Positions 22,113-32,759 of a DNA stretch of 64,000 bases are shown one piece after another (the first letter of the stretch is position 1; every line of letters begins with the position of its first letter). The translations under genes were made by a program, and so were the position numbers. Location of the stretch: contig NC_063151.1 in NCBI RefSeq assembly GCF_020921035.1, positions 31,936,934-32,000,933 of the forward strand. The letters run 5' to 3'. This DNA is from Rhodamnia argentea. Its lineage: Eukaryota > Streptophyta > Magnoliopsida > Myrtales > Myrtaceae. The notes under the pieces are model-generated. The model did no database searches. It saw only the letters and a list, made by a program, of their open reading frames with translations, and was not told the origin of the DNA.

Positions 22113-23740
22113 ATGGACGAGGCCAACGAGAAAAAGGTTGTGGTGGCCATTGTCGGCGCGGGCCCTTCAGGCCTGGCGGCGGCAGCGTGCTTGAACCGCC
22201 AAGGTGTGGCCAACATTGTGCTCGAGCGAGACGATTGCTCCTGCTCTCTTTGGAGAAAGAGGGCATACGATCGATTGAAGCTCCACCTAGCCAAGCAATT
22301 CTGCGAGCTCCCCTACATGCCCTTCCCCTCCAAGTCACCCACATTTATCCCTAGGGACCAATTCATAGAATACCTCGACAGCTACAAGTCGCATTTCGGG
22401 ATAAAGCCGTATTGCGGACGCTCCGTGGAGAGCGCGTCATACGATGACCAGATTGGCAAGTGGCGGATCTTGGCGAGAAACACTGGCTCGGGCGAGCACG
22501 AGGTCTACGTGGCGGAGTTCTTGGTGGTGGCGAGTGGGGAGAACAGCGAGGGCGCTATGCCGGAGATTGACGGCTTGGAGAGCTTCGGCGGGGAGGTGAT
22601 GCACTCGAGCGAGTACCGGAATGGGAGGGAATTCGGAGGGAAAAACGTGTTGGTGGTGGGCTGTGGGAACTCAGGAATGGAGATTGGATATGACTTGTGG
22701 AGCCATGGTGCCAACACTTCCATTGTTGCTCGAAGTCCCGTATGCCTCTTTCCTTCTTTAGCAGGGGATTGACATTAGAGAATTTTAATATTTTCTAGGA
22801 TATTTGATCGCGAGCTTCATTCAATATCATGCATGCAAAAAGAATGTGCTAGCGTTAGCGAATTACTTTGACACCATGAGCAGTAAATTTTCATATATTC
22901 AAATAATCACAAGTAGAGGATTTGCAGGTGGAAGTCGTTACCAAGGAAATGGTGTTTCTTGGCATGGTTTTGTTAAAATTTCTTCCATTCCGAATCGTCG
23001 ACTTCTTGATGATGCTACTTAGCAAGCTGATATATGGTGACTACTCCAAGTACGGCCTTCGGAGACCGAAAAATGGTCCATTCCATCTGAAAGCAGTGAC
23101 CGGAAGATCCCCCACCATCGACGTCGGGGCGATGAGGGGGATCAAGAACGGAGAAATCAAGGTAGAATAAGTAACTATCGGTGTTTTTTTTCCCCCTCTG
23201 AGATAGAATTTGAAACCTAGTCAAAAGTTTGTCAAACCTTCTCAAGTTATAATAAAAGCAACTGATGTAGGTTTTCCCCCCCATCAAAAGCATTAAAGGG
23301 AAGCTGGTCACGTTTATAAATGAGACAAGAAGTCGATTTGAGTCCATAATCTTTGCCACTGGCTACAAAAGCAACGTGCGGAAATGGCTCCAGGTAAATT
23401 CCACTTATTTTAAACTCTTTTCCTTAAGTCACCTACTAATAATAACTTTATCTGTTAGAAGAAAAAATAGAATCAATCGACAACTTTTCCTTGTTTATCT
23501 TAATATTTATGGCGGCTTGATTAGGGTGGAGATGACCTTTTCAACGATGACGGTATGACCAAGGTCCGGCACCAATGGAAAGGAGAAAATGGCTTGTACT
23601 GCATCGGTTTCTCTCAACAAGGCCTGTTCGGCATCTCTGCCGATGCGCGGAATGTAGCGGACGACATTAGCTTCAAACTTCAACGTCGGAGGAAGGGTAA
23701 TGCTTGGGATGTTGCGCATGGAATGATCAGCTTGTACTGA
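22113..23740 (+). CDS. YUCCA-type flavin-containing monooxygenase (indole-3-pyruvate monooxygenase)
   Basis: Four plus-strand exons: 22113-22739, 22928-23161, 23271-23393 and 23525-23740. All introns are GT-AG in phase 0 and the product is 399 residues, normal for the family. FAD-binding GAGPSG is at residues 15-20, NADPH-binding VVGCGNSG at 181-188 and the ATGY motif at 316-319. Family knowledge: these cytosolic or ER-associated enzymes convert indole-3-pyruvate to indole-3-acetic acid, the rate-limiting auxin step. The sequence looks closest to the YUC10/11 branch, judged from remembered family sequence only. The first ATG in frame was chosen and sits about 80 bases after a TATA box. The final 16 codons overlap a 50-bp tandem duplication continuing into the 3' UTR. 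No inactivating change was seen. A decayed second copy follows at 24790-25800. Confidence 0.93.
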
Positions 23741-23791
23741 TGAAGGGTAATGCTTGGGATGTTGTACATGGAATGATAAGCTTGTACTGGT
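23692..23791. repeat. 50-bp tandem duplication at the YUCCA stop codon
   Basis: The unit starting gaagggtaatgcttgggatg occurs at 23692 and again at 23742 with few changes. The first copy encodes the last residues and stop; the second is 3' UTR. Confidence 0.92.
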
Positions 23792-24059
23792 GAATAATAG
23801 AGGGTACATGATAACATCGCCGTGTAAACGGGAATCAAGCATCATCAAAGGCAAAATAAATGAAGTGTTTTGGCCGTCTTTTGATGCGCAAGGGCTTGCT
23901 TGCCCATAATTGGGACCAAAATAAGATCCACCAAGAAAGATTTGACAACCTCTCAAAACCCTCTCCCTCTATTTAGGAAAAAAAAAAATTTAACATTCCT
24001 TGTTGAGATTATATGAAGCCATTTCCACATTGTTCAAACCACAGTAAAAACAAGATTTA

Positions 24060-24789
24060 CTGTTAGAATGCACATGTAAATTCTGTTAAAAAAGTCTCAC
24101 ATCGAAGAATTGATGTGGAGTTAAGCGCTTAAATATTCTAATTGGCTTATAATTCATTTGTTTAAGTTTTTGAGTGAAGATGGATCCAACTAAAAATATT
24201 TACAGGCTCGGAATTGGGTTCCCTCTTGGCAATATTTCCAGATGAATGTATTAGGCTTTTGCTGCACGCTTCCAATATTTACACATTTGCCTATAATGCG
24301 TCCACTTTTCTACTTTTCCAATATTTACACACTTGCTTGATGCGTCCATTTTTCTACTTTTATGTTTGATAATACCGTTGAGAATGAGATGAAATGAAAT
24401 CAGAATTTGAGGCGCGATATCACTTTATTTGCTTGGGAAACAATTGAAGAAGAAGGCACACAATTTTTGGTTGTCCAAAAAACTGTCACTTCTGAAAAAT
24501 TGCAACTCTTCATTATCCGAAACAACTCTTCAATGGTCGTAAGAAATTAATATAAAATTCAAAAAAAAAATTGTTAGGGCTCAACAATTAATTTATTATT
24601 ACAATTTCGAAAACAAAAAAAAAAATAATTGCTAAATAGTGCCAATTTAGAACCACAACCGCGTAAGCTAGTATAGTGAAGTTTAACCCACTTGCCAATT
24701 TCTCTATTTTGAAAGACTATAATAGCCTTCTAACAAGTGAAGTATTTCACACTTTCCCTTCCATCCTATGTGGGATGAAGTAAATGCAA
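24060..24789. other. Intergenic DNA between YUCCA and its pseudogene
   Basis: Holds a stretch at about 24063-24240 with the 'aaaagtctcacatcgaagaa' word common in plant non-autonomous LTR elements; ends not resolved. A tandem repeat of about 45 bp follows at 24270-24359, two copies starting ttccaatatttacaca. No coding sequence was recognised. Confidence 0.4.
24270..24359. repeat. Two-copy tandem repeat, about 45-bp unit
   Basis: Copies at 24270-24315 and 24316-24359 share 'ttccaatatttacaca' and 'tgcgtcca', with a 2-bp length difference. Confidence 0.85.
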
Positions 24790-25800
24790 TTTTTGTTTGC
24801 TTTGCAAACAAACTTCAACATCTTCTTCCCAAGAGCTGCTTCTTAAGTTATTTGAAGACCTACATGAAGAGTTTCGATGTTGAGCCTTAGTATAACGGCC
24901 TAAAAGGCGCATGGTCTCGGTAAGTTTCGACACCCACATGGGAAGTGGCGGGTCGAGGCTAAGAGCACTTTGTCGGGGGCGAGTGAAGCATATGTGGGGA
25001 GTCTTCCGGTGGTTGTTAGTGGTGCCAATGGAGAGGAGTGGGTGCCCAATAAAGTGCCTGGTCTGAGTAGTTTTGGAAGAGAACTTAGGCACTCAATCTA
25101 ATTCCTGGACTATGTGAAAATATTTAATGTTATCATTTAATTAATTTGATTTTAGAGATAACAATGAACATTTTCTTATAGTCCAAGGACTAAATTGAAC
25201 ATGAATCAAAAGTTCAGAGACCACAATGAATAAATTGAAATTTCAAGGATGACATTGCATATTGAGCTAAAGTTTCAAAACCACATTGAACAGATTAAAA
25301 GTTCAGGAATCACATTACATATTGAGCCATAGTTCAGAGACCTCATTTTCCCTTTCTAGTACTTTTACTCGTCTTTGTGCAAAGCAAATTCGAGACTTGT
25401 TTTTTTCATTTGTGAATTTTGAGCTTAGGTTGAAAAAGCTCAGATAGAGAGATGAATCAAAGGAAGTGGGTCACAAATTATTGGATCATCTCACACCTTG
25501 GATAGAACGAGCGACTCTGCTATGCTAAGATTATTGGCACAGTGACTCAAACTTGTACAATTTATTTTCCCTTTCTTTCGGCTTCTTCAGGTATATGTAT
25601 TGAGCCCGCAAATGGTATTATTTGGAATGCTATTGTGCAAGTTCCTGCCCTCTAATGTCGTGGATCACATCGCCGTGATCCTTAGTAAGCTGAAACGAAA
25701 GGGGCGTCTTTTTTTTTTTTCTCTAAGGAACGACCAGTCAATCGCCCACCGTCGATGTTGGGTACATGAAGAAGATCGAAAGAGGAGAGATTCAGGTAAT
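24790..25800 (+). pseudogene. Second YUCCA copy, decayed
   Basis: Exon 1 remnants are readable in shifting plus-strand frames: a YNGLKGAWS-like piece near 24890-24915, then NGEEWVPNKVPGLSSFGRELRHS near 25025-25095, which matches the segment just before the NADPH motif. A homologue of YUCCA exon 2 lies at 25590-25795: VLSPQMVLFGMLLCKFLP..., then a frameshift at a poly-T run (about 25711), then SPTVDVGYMKKIERGEIQ and a GT at the expected donor. Between them, 25110-25345 is half of a Mutator-type MITE. No FAD motif and no exons 3 or 4 were found. It is non-functional, and is a tandem relative of the gene at 22113. Confidence 0.88.
25130..25345. mobile_element. Half of a Mutator-type MITE inside the YUCCA pseudogene
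   Basis: Repeats of 'aagttca(g)agaccacattga' type, matching the right half of the MITE at 61691-62084. It has no inverted partner arm here, so it is incomplete. Confidence 0.55.
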
Positions 25801-25935
25801 GAAGATGTACCTATGCTACACTCGATCACATGAAGCTTCACATGTCGATAATTAGTTTCGAGTTCATAATGCGACTTATAAGTATTCGACCAAACACGAT
25901 TCAGAATAATCTTTAACAAAGCACAGTTTATAATA

Positions 25936-26296
25936 GGAATAGGATCGTTAAAAATCCTTAAATTTGTCATGAAAGTGCGATTAAGTCATAATTTTTTCAA
26001 TAAGTGCAATTAAGTCCTTAAACTTGTCAGAAAGTACAATTGAACTATAAAACTTTCAAAAAGTGCAATCAAGTTCTAAAACTTTTCAAATTGATGAAAT
26101 CAAGTCCTTTCGTTGATTGCAACTTTTGAAAATTTTATGACTTGGCTGCACTTTCGTTGGACTTGATTGCACATTTGGAAAGTTTTTTGTCTCAATTACA
26201 CTTTTGTGACGGGTTTTAAAACTTGATTACTTTTTGACAATTTAGGACTTAATCACACTTTCGTGACAATTTTTAAGATTTTCAGTGCACTTGTCC
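25936..26296. mobile_element. Foldback MITE with tandemly repeated arms and 10-bp target duplication
   Basis: The left arm has several related units of about 35 bp (...aagtgcaattaagtccttaaa...) and the right arm has the same units inverted (...gacttgattgcacat...). Identical GTTTATAATA flanks it at 25926-25935 and 26297-26306; nine of these bases would be the usual Mutator-class duplication. It is 361 bp, non-coding. Confidence 0.82.
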
Positions 26297-26394
26297 GTTT
26301 ATAATACCATTCAAGAATTTAGAGGGTTCGATTCTAAGAGGGCACAAAATTACAGTTTCTACCATCCATAACTAGGATTGTAGGAAACAAAATT

Positions 26395-26935
26395 GGATTT
26401 GGAAATGGCAAGACTCTATTTTTTCTCAATAAAGTCTCAAACCTTAGGTTTAGTCCCAAATCTGCCATGAACTTTTTCTTATCTCAAAAGAGACCCCAAA
26501 TTTTAGGCGTAGTCCCAATTTTCCCCGATTTTTTTTATTAAGAGAAAAATCATTAATTTTTACTCAAATCTTAAATCTTCTCCCATTAGCCGTTTGTCTA
26601 AAAATCGCCATTAGTTGTTCCTAATTTTCATATCGTATAATGATTTTATTTTGGAGAATTTCAATAATTTTTATTGGGCCGGATTTGTTCTCGACGTGAA
26701 AATGTCAAGTCAAGTTGGGACCGGATCACGGAGTAGATTTAAGAATAGATTGAAAATTGGTGATTTTTTTAGACAAAAAAATCGGGGTAGATTGGGGACT
26801 GAACCTAACGTTAGGGGTTTTTTCTAAGACAAAAAAAGCTCGGGACACGTTTGGAACTAAAATTAAAGTTTGGAGTTTTTTCTGAGACAAAAAAAAGAGT
26901 TTTGGGAAAATTTGGGACTGGATCTAAAGTAATCC
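26395..26935. mobile_element. Foldback element, second type
   Basis: The left arm words 'aagtctcaaaccttaggttt' and 'agtcccaaat' recur inverted in the right arm ('ggggactgaacctaacgtta', 'gggactggatctaaag'), with related poly-A/T spacers. Ends are approximate and no target duplication was established. A coding frame at 26615-26827 is only the arm translated. Confidence 0.55.
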
Positions 26936-27563
26936 GTACCAATAGATTTCTAAAAGCGTTACTGATAAATGTAAAAAAAAAACTATTGATGAAAAAAATT
27001 ACGGGTCACCTGATTTCTTAATAACTTGTTGGAGCTTACTTCCATCGCTTTTATGAAATTATGAACTCTTTCAAACGGTTTGCGAATTATCAACTTTCTT
27101 TTACCACCTTTTATTTTTGCCCTTCTTACTAACCTCTTAAATTTACCAACTCTTAAATGAATTTGATTTTTATTTGAGTGAGTTAATTTTTTTTTATTAA
27201 AATACTAATTATTTTTGAGTTACCAACTCTCATCAAAGTTGCTTACCAACATTATGAATTTTGGCAACCCCGCTTAGCTATAAAAAAAAATTAGAGATTG
27301 ATCCCGACCCCTAAACGAAAATATTACTAATTTGCATGTCAGGAGCATTCTCATTAAGCAGTAATAAGTCCACGTTAGTTGCCTGACTTTAAGAAGGGAG
27401 ACTCTGAGATTTAATTGGATTATCCAAACTACGCCCAACCCGTAATCTTCTCCATGTGGCCCAAAAATTGCATGTCAAGGCACATGGATGACCTAAACTT
27501 GGAGAGACCTAATCCTTAATCAAATTTAGAAGTCAAAAAAGGCATATACCCTTGAGATTTCAG

Positions 27564-28131
27564 CTGGAAAAATACTAAAAAAATCCTATACCTATTACAT
27601 TTGTACCAATTCAGTCATAAACTTTTCAATTTGACCAATTTAGTCCTAAACCTTTTGCATACGTGCCGGTTCGGTTCATCCATCCAATTTTAGCTAAAAA
27701 TCGTTGACATGGAGGCCGACTATCCTACTTACGACATGGGAAAATTTTACAAACATTAAATACTTTTTGAATTATTTATTTATTTATTTTTCCTTTGTAT
27801 TTTCTTTTTTTTTTCCTTTTGCGACCCTCGTCAACCCTACCGCCAAGCCCTCGCCAAATCGGCAACCTGTCAAGCCCTTGTGGCTTGGGCAAGGGCCGCC
27901 CTTGCCCGCCGTCGGCTATGGCTTGTGGGCGGTGCCAAAATGAAAAATTAAAGGAAAAATATTAAAAATGTCAATGTAGGACAGTTGGTGTCCATATCAG
28001 CGTTTTTGGCCAAATTGGACAGATCGAATTGGCACAAATGCAAAGGTTTAGGACCAATTGACAAAAAAAAAGTTTAAAACTGAATTAGCGCAATTACAAT
28101 ATGATTAAGACTTTTTGGTAATTTCCCTCTA
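27564..28131. mobile_element. Foldback element with GC-rich core (copy B)
   Basis: The left arm begins ggaaaaatactaaaaaaatc and has 'caattcagtcataaac'. The right arm, inverted, gives gggaaattaccaaaaagtct and 'aattcagttttaaac'. The GC-rich core at 27830-27930 ('ggcaagggc', 'ccctcgccaa') is like the cores at 15065-15330 and 20300-20460. There is no open frame of note and the target duplication is not clear. Confidence 0.7.
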
Positions 28132-28474
28132 AACAATGGTGGATTTGTCTTTTGAGCTCCGAATACTGTGGGTTTGAATATAAATTAGGACTGAAAAACA
28201 CTCGATTGTGTGAGCAGCTGTAAGGGGTGATTTCATGCTGATTTAATTGCAAAATCCGATAGATTTCGCATTATTTTGTTTTTGCATTATGTTTTTTTTA
28301 CTTTTGAGCCAATTCTTTTTGGGTTAGTTCATAACAGCCAGCCTTAAAAAGTAAGAAATTTCTCTGTGGAAATCCGACTTTAAATTCTGACTCTGAATCA
28401 AACTATTGAAATATACCAAATGAACGTGAGCTCTTCTACTCTTGATTACAATATGATTCTCTCGCAATATGTGG

Positions 28475-29464
28475 TCAAACATCGTACTGTTGCAACTGAA
28501 CATTCTTGAAACCAGAGGAACATACTCGCCAAGATCGAGATGATCCAAAAGTGGCGACTTGTCGATGTTCTCGTGATGGTACTGACTTGCACACAAAGCA
28601 GACTACCGCTTGGACGACGAGTTCGAACAGGATCAACGCGCAAAGCAGCGAACACCACAAAACTCCAAAGGCGATTCTACCCATGATCCCCGTGGAGACG
28701 GTGTTGCTCCCATGAACAACAAGGTTTGGAACCCTCATTAGATGAGCCCAAGAAGCAGATTGAACTTCAAGAAGATGAGTGACACCACCCACAACTTCCC
28801 TTTAATTAGTGTATAGCTCTTGTTAATGGCAAGACCCATATGAGAAGCCTCCTCTAACACAGCCATAACACTAGCCAATTGCCATACCATGCTAATATAC
28901 ACCAGACCCGCCAAGTAAAACCCCCCAAACACTATGTAAGACGTCATACCGACATCCTCCGCGCTGATGATCGATTGGAACGCAAAGAAGAAGACCACTG
29001 CACCGATGTTGCAAGTGAAGATAAGGGAGAACATCAAAATAAAGATGGCCATTAGCTTCTTCCAAACCCTAGGGACCACCCTCATGACCTTCTTGAAGGA
29101 GACCTCTCAGCCGGCATAGACCGGGGCGACGGTGTTGACCACCGCGGAGGTAGCAAGGAGGGAGAAGATAAGGATGAAGGCGAAGTAAACGGCTTGGAAA
29201 AGCAAGAAGATGACCGTTTTCTTGTCGAGGCGGTCCAAGAGTTTGTCGTAGTTCTCAGCATCAAGGGACCTCGAGTTGCGATCGGTTTTGGAGAAGAGGG
29301 CGTCGGACACCTTCACGTGAAGCAAGAAGATGGAGGAGAGAGGGAGGACCGAGCGCGAGAGCGATCTGAGCGAACAGCTTCTTCCACTGGAGTATAATCT
29401 TGCCTGACTCTTTGTGGATGCCAAAGAGACCAAGAAACTGCATGTCTTCTCGCTCCCTACCCAT
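28475..29464 (-). pseudogene. Plant multi-pass membrane protein pseudogene (At4g19950/At5g44860-like)
   Basis: The minus-strand ATG at 29464 starts MGREREDMQFLGLFGI..., the usual beginning of this intronless family of hydrophobic proteins. Strongly hydrophobic segments follow, including KKTVIFLLFQAVYFAFILIF and MAIFILMFSLIF..., and a near-family C-terminal end ...KNVQLQQYDV at 28475. The frame is broken: an extra base near 29350, an in-frame TGA at 29107-29109 where the family has a coding residue, and further shifts near 28745, 28585 and 28500. Without these it would be about 325 residues. The molecular function of the family is unknown to me. The many breaks make a sequencing artefact unlikely. 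Confidence 0.85.
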
Positions 29465-31435
29465 GATTTTTGCGGCAGATATTCTTCCCACGAACACTTT
29501 GCACCCAATTTAATCAATGGCTAAAGCAAAAATTGATCTACGTCTTGGCCGTTGTTGGGCGGAGATGGGAAATGAAGGGTGTTACATTTATAGGGAAAAG
29601 AGGATGATGGTGAGAAAAGAGAAGCTTCGAGGAAATAAGTATTAGATGTACAGTTGATTTTTAAAAAGATTTTTCAAGTCAATTCGCGTCCTGGTCAAAG
29701 GTGCAGCTGATATTTTATTTTTGTCTCCTTCCCTCCAATTTCCACCACCATGCACTATAAAGGGGCAAAATTGAGAAGATGGCCCTCTGCCTAAATTTAA
29801 CACAGACGTGTCTATCTCTCTAAAGCTATCGCGTGAACCGAGTGCGTTAATCATGAATTTATCCCATTGGCCCATGTACAAATTTGGTGCACCGGACCTA
29901 ATTTTTTAGAAAGGTTGTATTTTTATTATTTTTGTCTAAGCATTAATGTGTATACACAAACACACATATTTATTTATGCGTGTACCAACAGAGGTGTCTA
30001 AGACAGGACATAAAAGTTTTTGCAATAAAATAGGTTAAAGTTCACAGCAATTTAAAATTGGGGGGTTTGTCTTTTGTATAAAATGAAACCGTGCGCGAAA
30101 CTTAACCTCCTCAATTAATACGGAAACAAGATGTTCAATGGCTACTTGAGTAAAATGAGAAAAAAAAAAAAAGGACTATAGACAAAATAACGATCTACCG
30201 TTTACATAGTATAGAAGTTAGTAAGTTTTCGATAAGTCGAAAGTTACTTTTGCCTCATTGAAACATACTAATAATCACCTGAAAAATTTTCTAGTCACAA
30301 ATACATGCACACCTATATTTCCAAATATATAGAGAAAATTTCACCGATGGCAGTGGAAACCATTTATAGCAATTATATACAGATAAATCTGTATAATGAA
30401 ACTTGAAAAATGATTGCATGGCGGTCATACTATGTTATGCTTACCATAAAAAAATTTCACAACTTTTTCTTTTAATGTTATGTGCTAGCCACAAATTCTT
30501 TTGTGGCTGGCATTAGATTGTCCACTGTCAAAATGACAATCGACGGTCAGCCTAGCAGGGCTCTTGAAACTTTGTTTTGTGTTTAGAAAGTCACTTAACC
30601 ATGCGAAAAAGCTTAACAATTACTGATAGGAAAGTTTGTTTATAATACTATACATTCGAAAGCAATCTATTTCTCGTGGATAGTTTCTCTGACGTTGCAA
30701 TGTACGAAGTTGAAGTTTTTTGCATTTTCCTGCCTCTCCATGTCCAAGCATGCATAAACCAGCTTGACCATCTTGTTATCAAGAAGGCAATTAAAATCCA
30801 CCTCATTACAATGAGACTACGCATCTGTTTTTTTTTTTTTTTATGTATTATTTTTTCGTATCTGTTTGTTATAGTGTACTTATGTAAATACCAAACTCAA
30901 TTAGCCCGCAAACCTAAGCTGTGTGGCGTTCATTCATGCATGGACTGCTTGAGATATTCGAGCATTTGTCATCTCTACCTAACTCCATTAAAAATAAAGT
31001 GGATGTGTTAGAGCAACCGATTTAAGCTTGATATAGGTGCATCTTGAACGTAAATGTCTGATTCGCGAAGCAGGTAGACATACGTTAATGAGAATGGGAC
31101 AAGGAAATTGTAGAACAAAAGGGATGAAAATGACTCGAAGAACTCTTATTACAAGTCGAAATTATAGAACAAAAGGGAGTGCAAGAACAAACATAGACTA
31201 GTTCGAGCAATAAGACAAAGCCTAGATCACAGAGATGCTATAACCTGCATGAACATCAGACTAGCAGAGAACTACTTGATTAATTTGTTGATCGCTTCTT
31301 AAACATGTGAATTATAACAAGAAGAAGATTATGTGAAATTCCTCAGACTACTAATTAGTTGATTAGATCATCAGAAGAGAAAAAAACTACAGGGATAAAT
31401 ATCTGGGAAAATTTCTCTAGGGATCAATGAACATA
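29465..31435. other. Intergenic DNA
   Basis: AT-rich. A short perfect hairpin with nine-base arms (AGCCACAAA / TTTGTGGCT) lies at 30487-30508. The open frame at 30676-31011 has no recognisable relatives, low complexity and poly-T, and is not called. Near 31436 the 3' UTR of the MYB gene begins. Confidence 0.4.
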
Positions 31436-32759
31436 TCAAGAAGAAATCCCCACACCAAGGAAATCTATGAAAGGAACACCCTTGTGCTTGAGAGACTCAT
31501 CTGCTTGTTCTTGATGCGTCGAATTAGCGTGCAATCTCGTCTTCTCTAACCTCGGCATTTCATCGTGGAAGCTCACCATCTCCTGTTTCTTCGTTGTGTT
31601 ACCAGCGTTGCAGCCGTCGTTGAGGCAAACATACCCAAATGGACTTGGAACGACCCTCCGGTAGGGGTTAATCGAGTGAGCACTTGAAACGTATGAATAT
31701 GGAAGGGAATGGAAGGGTTGGCTCAAACTTCTGAAAGCCTCTGTAGCCGAATAATTACTGGAAGCTCGATTGTAGTAATCTCTTCTCTCTACTCTATTTA
31801 AATTATCAACTGAAGATGAGTTGTGCACGGACTTTGCGAGCGGTTGGTTGCCTAAAGTCCAAGAAGCTGACGAAGATGACGATAAAGCGAAATTTCTCTC
31901 CCTACTGGGGCCGTGAAAGATGAAAAATCCCTTCCCCTGATCGCTCCCAAACTGCGAACCGAGCAACTCATCTTGGAAATGAGTCTTTCTTCCTTGAAAA
32001 ACTGTGGTATCACCGAGAGAGTACTCTTGGTGGCTTCTTTTACCACAGAGCTTGGACTGCTCTCTTTGCTTTCTGGCCATTATGACATGCCAATGGTTCT
32101 TGACGGCGTTGTCCGTTCGCCCGGGAAATAATCTCGCTATGAGTGCCCACTTGTTTCCGTGCACGCGGTGAGCCGCGAGAAGCCTTTCCTCTTCTTCTTC
32201 GCTAAATGGCCTCCTGTTAATTCTTGGATCGAGTTGGTTAAACCACCTTAATCTGCAACTCTTTCCTGTAAAAAAGTGTTCTGAATTATTAGCATTCAAA
32301 CAGAAGATCCTTTGCAGATTTAATTGGTAAAGAAATTCAGCCAAATCTCAGTCATACGCTCTAAAGTTATACTCGTCCGTATGATTGCAGTAAATTGAAC
32401 AAAATAAGAGCCACCCAGAAGTATGTGAGAGAGAGAGAGGGGTCCAACTGAACTTTCAACAGCACATAGCATTCCATCATCTGATCGTGAATTGATTTAC
32501 AAGAACTAAAATCTGGAAAGTTAAAATTGATCCGCAAGACAGAGAGAGTTCATATGCATGTGTTCGGATCGAATTAAAATATCATGCCTGATCTTCCTTG
32601 AAGCTTCTCTGCAATAGAATTCCAGTTCTGCGCACCGTACTGCTCGACAAGCTGCCGGAGCTTCTCATCCTCTGCAGGTCTCCAGTGGCCACGTGGACAA
32701 GCGGTAGCACTCTTCCCGTCGTCGCCGGAGCCCGAGTTCGCTCGTCCCGACGGATCCAT
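31436..32759 (-). CDS. R2R3-MYB transcription factor (MYB52/54/56 group, subgroup 21)
   Basis: Two exons, 32759-32588 and 32265-31436, total 1002 nt, 333 residues. R2 spans about residues 22-73 ([12 protein letters not shown]...[27 protein letters not shown]) and R3 follows with [11 protein letters not shown]...[48 protein letters not shown] and the C-terminal PFIDFLGVG are typical of subgroup 21. Members regulate secondary wall formation, boundary identity or seed development; the exact role here is not decided. The intron falls at the usual R2 site (after the Ser-Gly codons), but its donor is GC (AG|GCATGA), with a normal AG acceptor at 32267-32266. No GT donor nearby would keep the frame. 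The start is the first in-frame ATG. DNA-binding nuclear regulator by family. Confidence 0.93.

Noticed and set aside
21992..22354. Overlapping plus and minus frames at the YUCCA first exon
   Set aside because: Out-of-frame shadows of the YUCCA coding sequence.
23507..23956. 149-codon minus-strand frame over the last YUCCA exon
   Set aside because: Antisense to a well-supported exon and through the tandem duplication; no recognisable domain.
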